Origin: Nitrincola sp048264025
GTDB taxonomy: Bacteria > Pseudomonadota > Gammaproteobacteria > Pseudomonadales > Balneatricaceae
Length of the DNA: 64,000 nucleotides
Reading direction: 5' to 3'
NCBI RefSeq assembly: GCF_048264025.1
Contig: NZ_JBLXDN010000017.1
Span: 1 to 64,000 of the forward strand
In this document: positions 62,795-64,000 of the stretch, one piece after another
Layout: the number at the start of each line of letters is the position of its first letter
How positions within the stretch are numbered: the stretch's first letter is position 1
Program-made: the position numbers and the translations under genes
Notes under the pieces: generated by a model
Told to the model about the DNA's origin: nothing
Seen by the model: only the letters and a program-made list of their open reading frames with translations
The model's database searches: none

Positions 62795-63717
62795 GGCGCG
62801 GGGTGTTCAGCTATCCAGTGACGGGCAATATCTTCTCGCCGGGTAATCCACACATCGTCATGTTGCTGCACATAATCGAGAAAACGCTGCAAAGCGCGGA
62901 AGCGGCCGGGACGACCGATTAAACGACAGTGTAAACCCACCGACATCATTTTCGGTGCGTCAGCGCCTTCAGCGTAGAGCACATCAAAGCTGTCACGCAG
63001 ATACGTGAAGAAATCATCGCCATCAGCAAAACCTGTAGGTGATGAAAAACGCATATCGTTACAGTCCAGCGTATAAGGGATCACCAGGTGTGACTTGCTT
63101 TCCCCTTCGGCTGTGTCCACCTGAGTCCAGAAAGGCAAGTCATCGCCGTAATAATCAGAGTCGTACAAAAAACCTCCCTGCTCCACCACCAGTCGCCGGG
63201 TATTGGGTGAATCACGACCTGTGTACCAACCCAATGGTGCCTTACCGGTCAGGGACTTGAATAGCTGGATCGCTTCCTGAAGATGGGCACGCTCTTTGGC
63301 TTCTGGCATCTCCTGATAATGTATCCAACGCAAACCATGACAGCAGATATCATGCCCCAGCCGCTGGAACTCATCACACAGATCGGGATGACGTACCAAT
63401 GCCATAGCAACCCCAAAAATAGTCATGGGCAGCTCACGGCGCTCAAACTCACGCAGTATCCGCCAGACACCCGCCCGTGATCCGTATTCATAGATGGATT
63501 CCATGCTCAGATGCCGATCAGGGTAAGGTGCAGCACCGGCAATCTCAGACAAGAAGGTTTCCGCATGGGCATCGCCATGCAGCACCGACATTTCGCCACC
63601 TTCCTCATAGTTGAGGACAAAATTCAGTGCCAGCCGGGCATTACCTGGCCAGCGCGGATCGGGGGGATTAGCGCCGTAGCCAATCAGGTCGCGGGGATAC
63701 TTGGCATTATGTTGCAT
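62791..63717 (-). CDS. puuE: Allantoinase PuuE (polysaccharide deacetylase-like)
   Basis: PuuE opens the hydantoin ring of allantoin to allantoate. The 308-residue protein has the NodB-like fold with NYEEGGEMSVLHGD at the start, YGSRAGVWRILREFERRELPMTIFGVAMAL in the core, and later GWYTGRDSPNTRRLVVEQGGFLYDSDYYGDDLPFW, all typical of PuuE. It is the second gene of a minus-strand unit after the ureidoglycolate lyase gene. Product use continues toward glyoxylate and urea. Confidence 0.93.
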   Translation of the reverse strand: MQHNAKYPRDLIGYGANPPDPRWPGNARLALNFVLNYEEGGEMSVLHGDAHAETFLSEIAGAAPYPDRHLSMESIYEYGSRAGVWRILREFERRELPMTIFGVAMALVRHPDLCDEFQRLGHDICCHGLRWIHYQEMPEAKERAHLQEAIQLFKSLTGKAPLGWYTGRDSPNTRRLVVEQGGFLYDSDYYGDDLPFWTQVDTAEGESKSHLVIPYTLDCNDMRFSSPTGFADGDDFFTYLRDSFDVLYAEGADAPKMMSVGLHCRLIGRPGRFRALQRFLDYVQQHDDVWITRREDIARHWIAEHPAP

Positions 63718-63746
63718 ACTTCTGTCCTATCCTATCCTGTCCAGTT

Positions 63747-64000
63747 TCAAGGCAAATCAACCCAGTGGAGCTGGTCGGCCGCAAAGGTATATTCGTCACA
63801 ATTGGCGAGCTGCCCACTGCGATCCACTACCAACAATTCATCGCCATCCACACAGGCAATCAATGGATGATGCCAGACACCGGCCGCATAGTTGACGCCC
63901 TGAGAGCCGTCACTGATAAACAGGTGCATCTGCTGTGGATCAGGTTGATCACCCGGCAGTGCCACTACGATCAGAAACGGATGGCCCTTAAGCGGGATAA
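63747..64000 (-). CDS. allA: Ureidoglycolate lyase AllA, partial (C-terminal part)
   Basis: About 83 C-terminal residues are in the window; the start lies beyond base 64000. The segment HPFLIVVALPGDQPDPQQMHLFISDGSQGVNYAAGVWHHPLIA is the core of AllA, which releases urea and glyoxylate from ureidoglycolate. Its stop is 29 bases before the puuE start, so the two are one operon. The urea released can be used by the urease encoded at 48.9-54.5 kb. Confidence 0.9.
   Translation of the reverse strand, partial: IPLKGHPFLIVVALPGDQPDPQQMHLFISDGSQGVNYAAGVWHHPLIACVDGDELLVVDRSGQLANCDEYTFAADQLHWVDLP

Noticed and set aside
1..64000. CRISPR array, tRNA, rRNA or intact transposase genes
   Set aside because: I saw no regularly spaced repeats, no tRNA-like cloverleaf ends, no rRNA motifs and no transposase-like translation.

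Overview
The window reads as chromosome of a gammaproteobacterium, probably a marine, Oceanospirillales-like heterotroph. The evidence is a TrpR-type tryptophan repressor next to trpE/trpG, urea and TRAP uptake systems, a gentisate pathway and a roughly mid-range base composition. The species cannot be named from the sequence alone. No rRNA, tRNA, CRISPR array or intact insertion sequence was seen.

Layout. 0.3-2.6 kb: a secreted protein of unknown function and a DUF4153-type membrane protein. 2.9-6.4 kb: an ammonium-transporter/PAS/GGDEF/EAL fusion behind a sigma-54-like promoter. 6.5-10.1 kb: lytic transglycosylase, VOC protein, then trpR-trpE-trpG with a TrpR-like operator touching the trpR start and a 21-bp stem-loop at the end. 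10.1-11.5 kb: a ProC-like reductase and MarC on the minus strand. 11.6-20.6 kb: a minus-strand run encoding a peptide-type ABC importer, an amidase, a TauE/SafE exporter and D-serine dehydratase, divergent from a LysR regulator. 21.8-26.6 kb: TetR regulator, RidA, a DadA-like FAD oxidoreductase, a YitT protein and a large lipoprotein. 26.6-31.8 kb: thiBPQ with a TPP riboswitch, divergent from a probable thiamine kinase, trhO and a DUF192 gene. 32.4-38.0 kb: the urea importer urtABCDE. 38.0-40.0 kb: an AT-rich two-gene island bracketed by related repeats, with a possible membrane toxin/immunity pair. 40.2 kb: dinD. 41.1-48.7 kb: TRAP transporter plus the 3-hydroxybenzoate/gentisate pathway and its LysR regulator. 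48.9-54.5 kb: the full urease operon ureABCE-hupE-ureFGD. 54.6-58.6 kb: LysR/TehA-like pair and EamA/AraC pair. 58.6-59.0 kb: decayed gene fragments. 59.0-64.0 kb: PhoD-like phosphatase, XRE-cupin regulator, BenE-type transporter, allantoinase PuuE and a partial ureidoglycolate lyase.

How the parts work together. Nitrogen scavenging is the main theme. Urea can be imported (Urt) or made from allantoin (PuuE and AllA belong to that route) and is split by urease; ammonium can be taken up or sensed by the Amt fusion. Sigma-54-like promoters stand before the Amt fusion, urtA and ureA, each with an NtrC-like element nearby, which suggests one nitrogen-limitation regulon. The peptide importer-amidase-DsdA operon and the RidA/DadA-like operon point to use of an amidated or D-amino-acid-containing nitrogen source. 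The gentisate module sends 3-hydroxybenzoate to pyruvate and fumarate.
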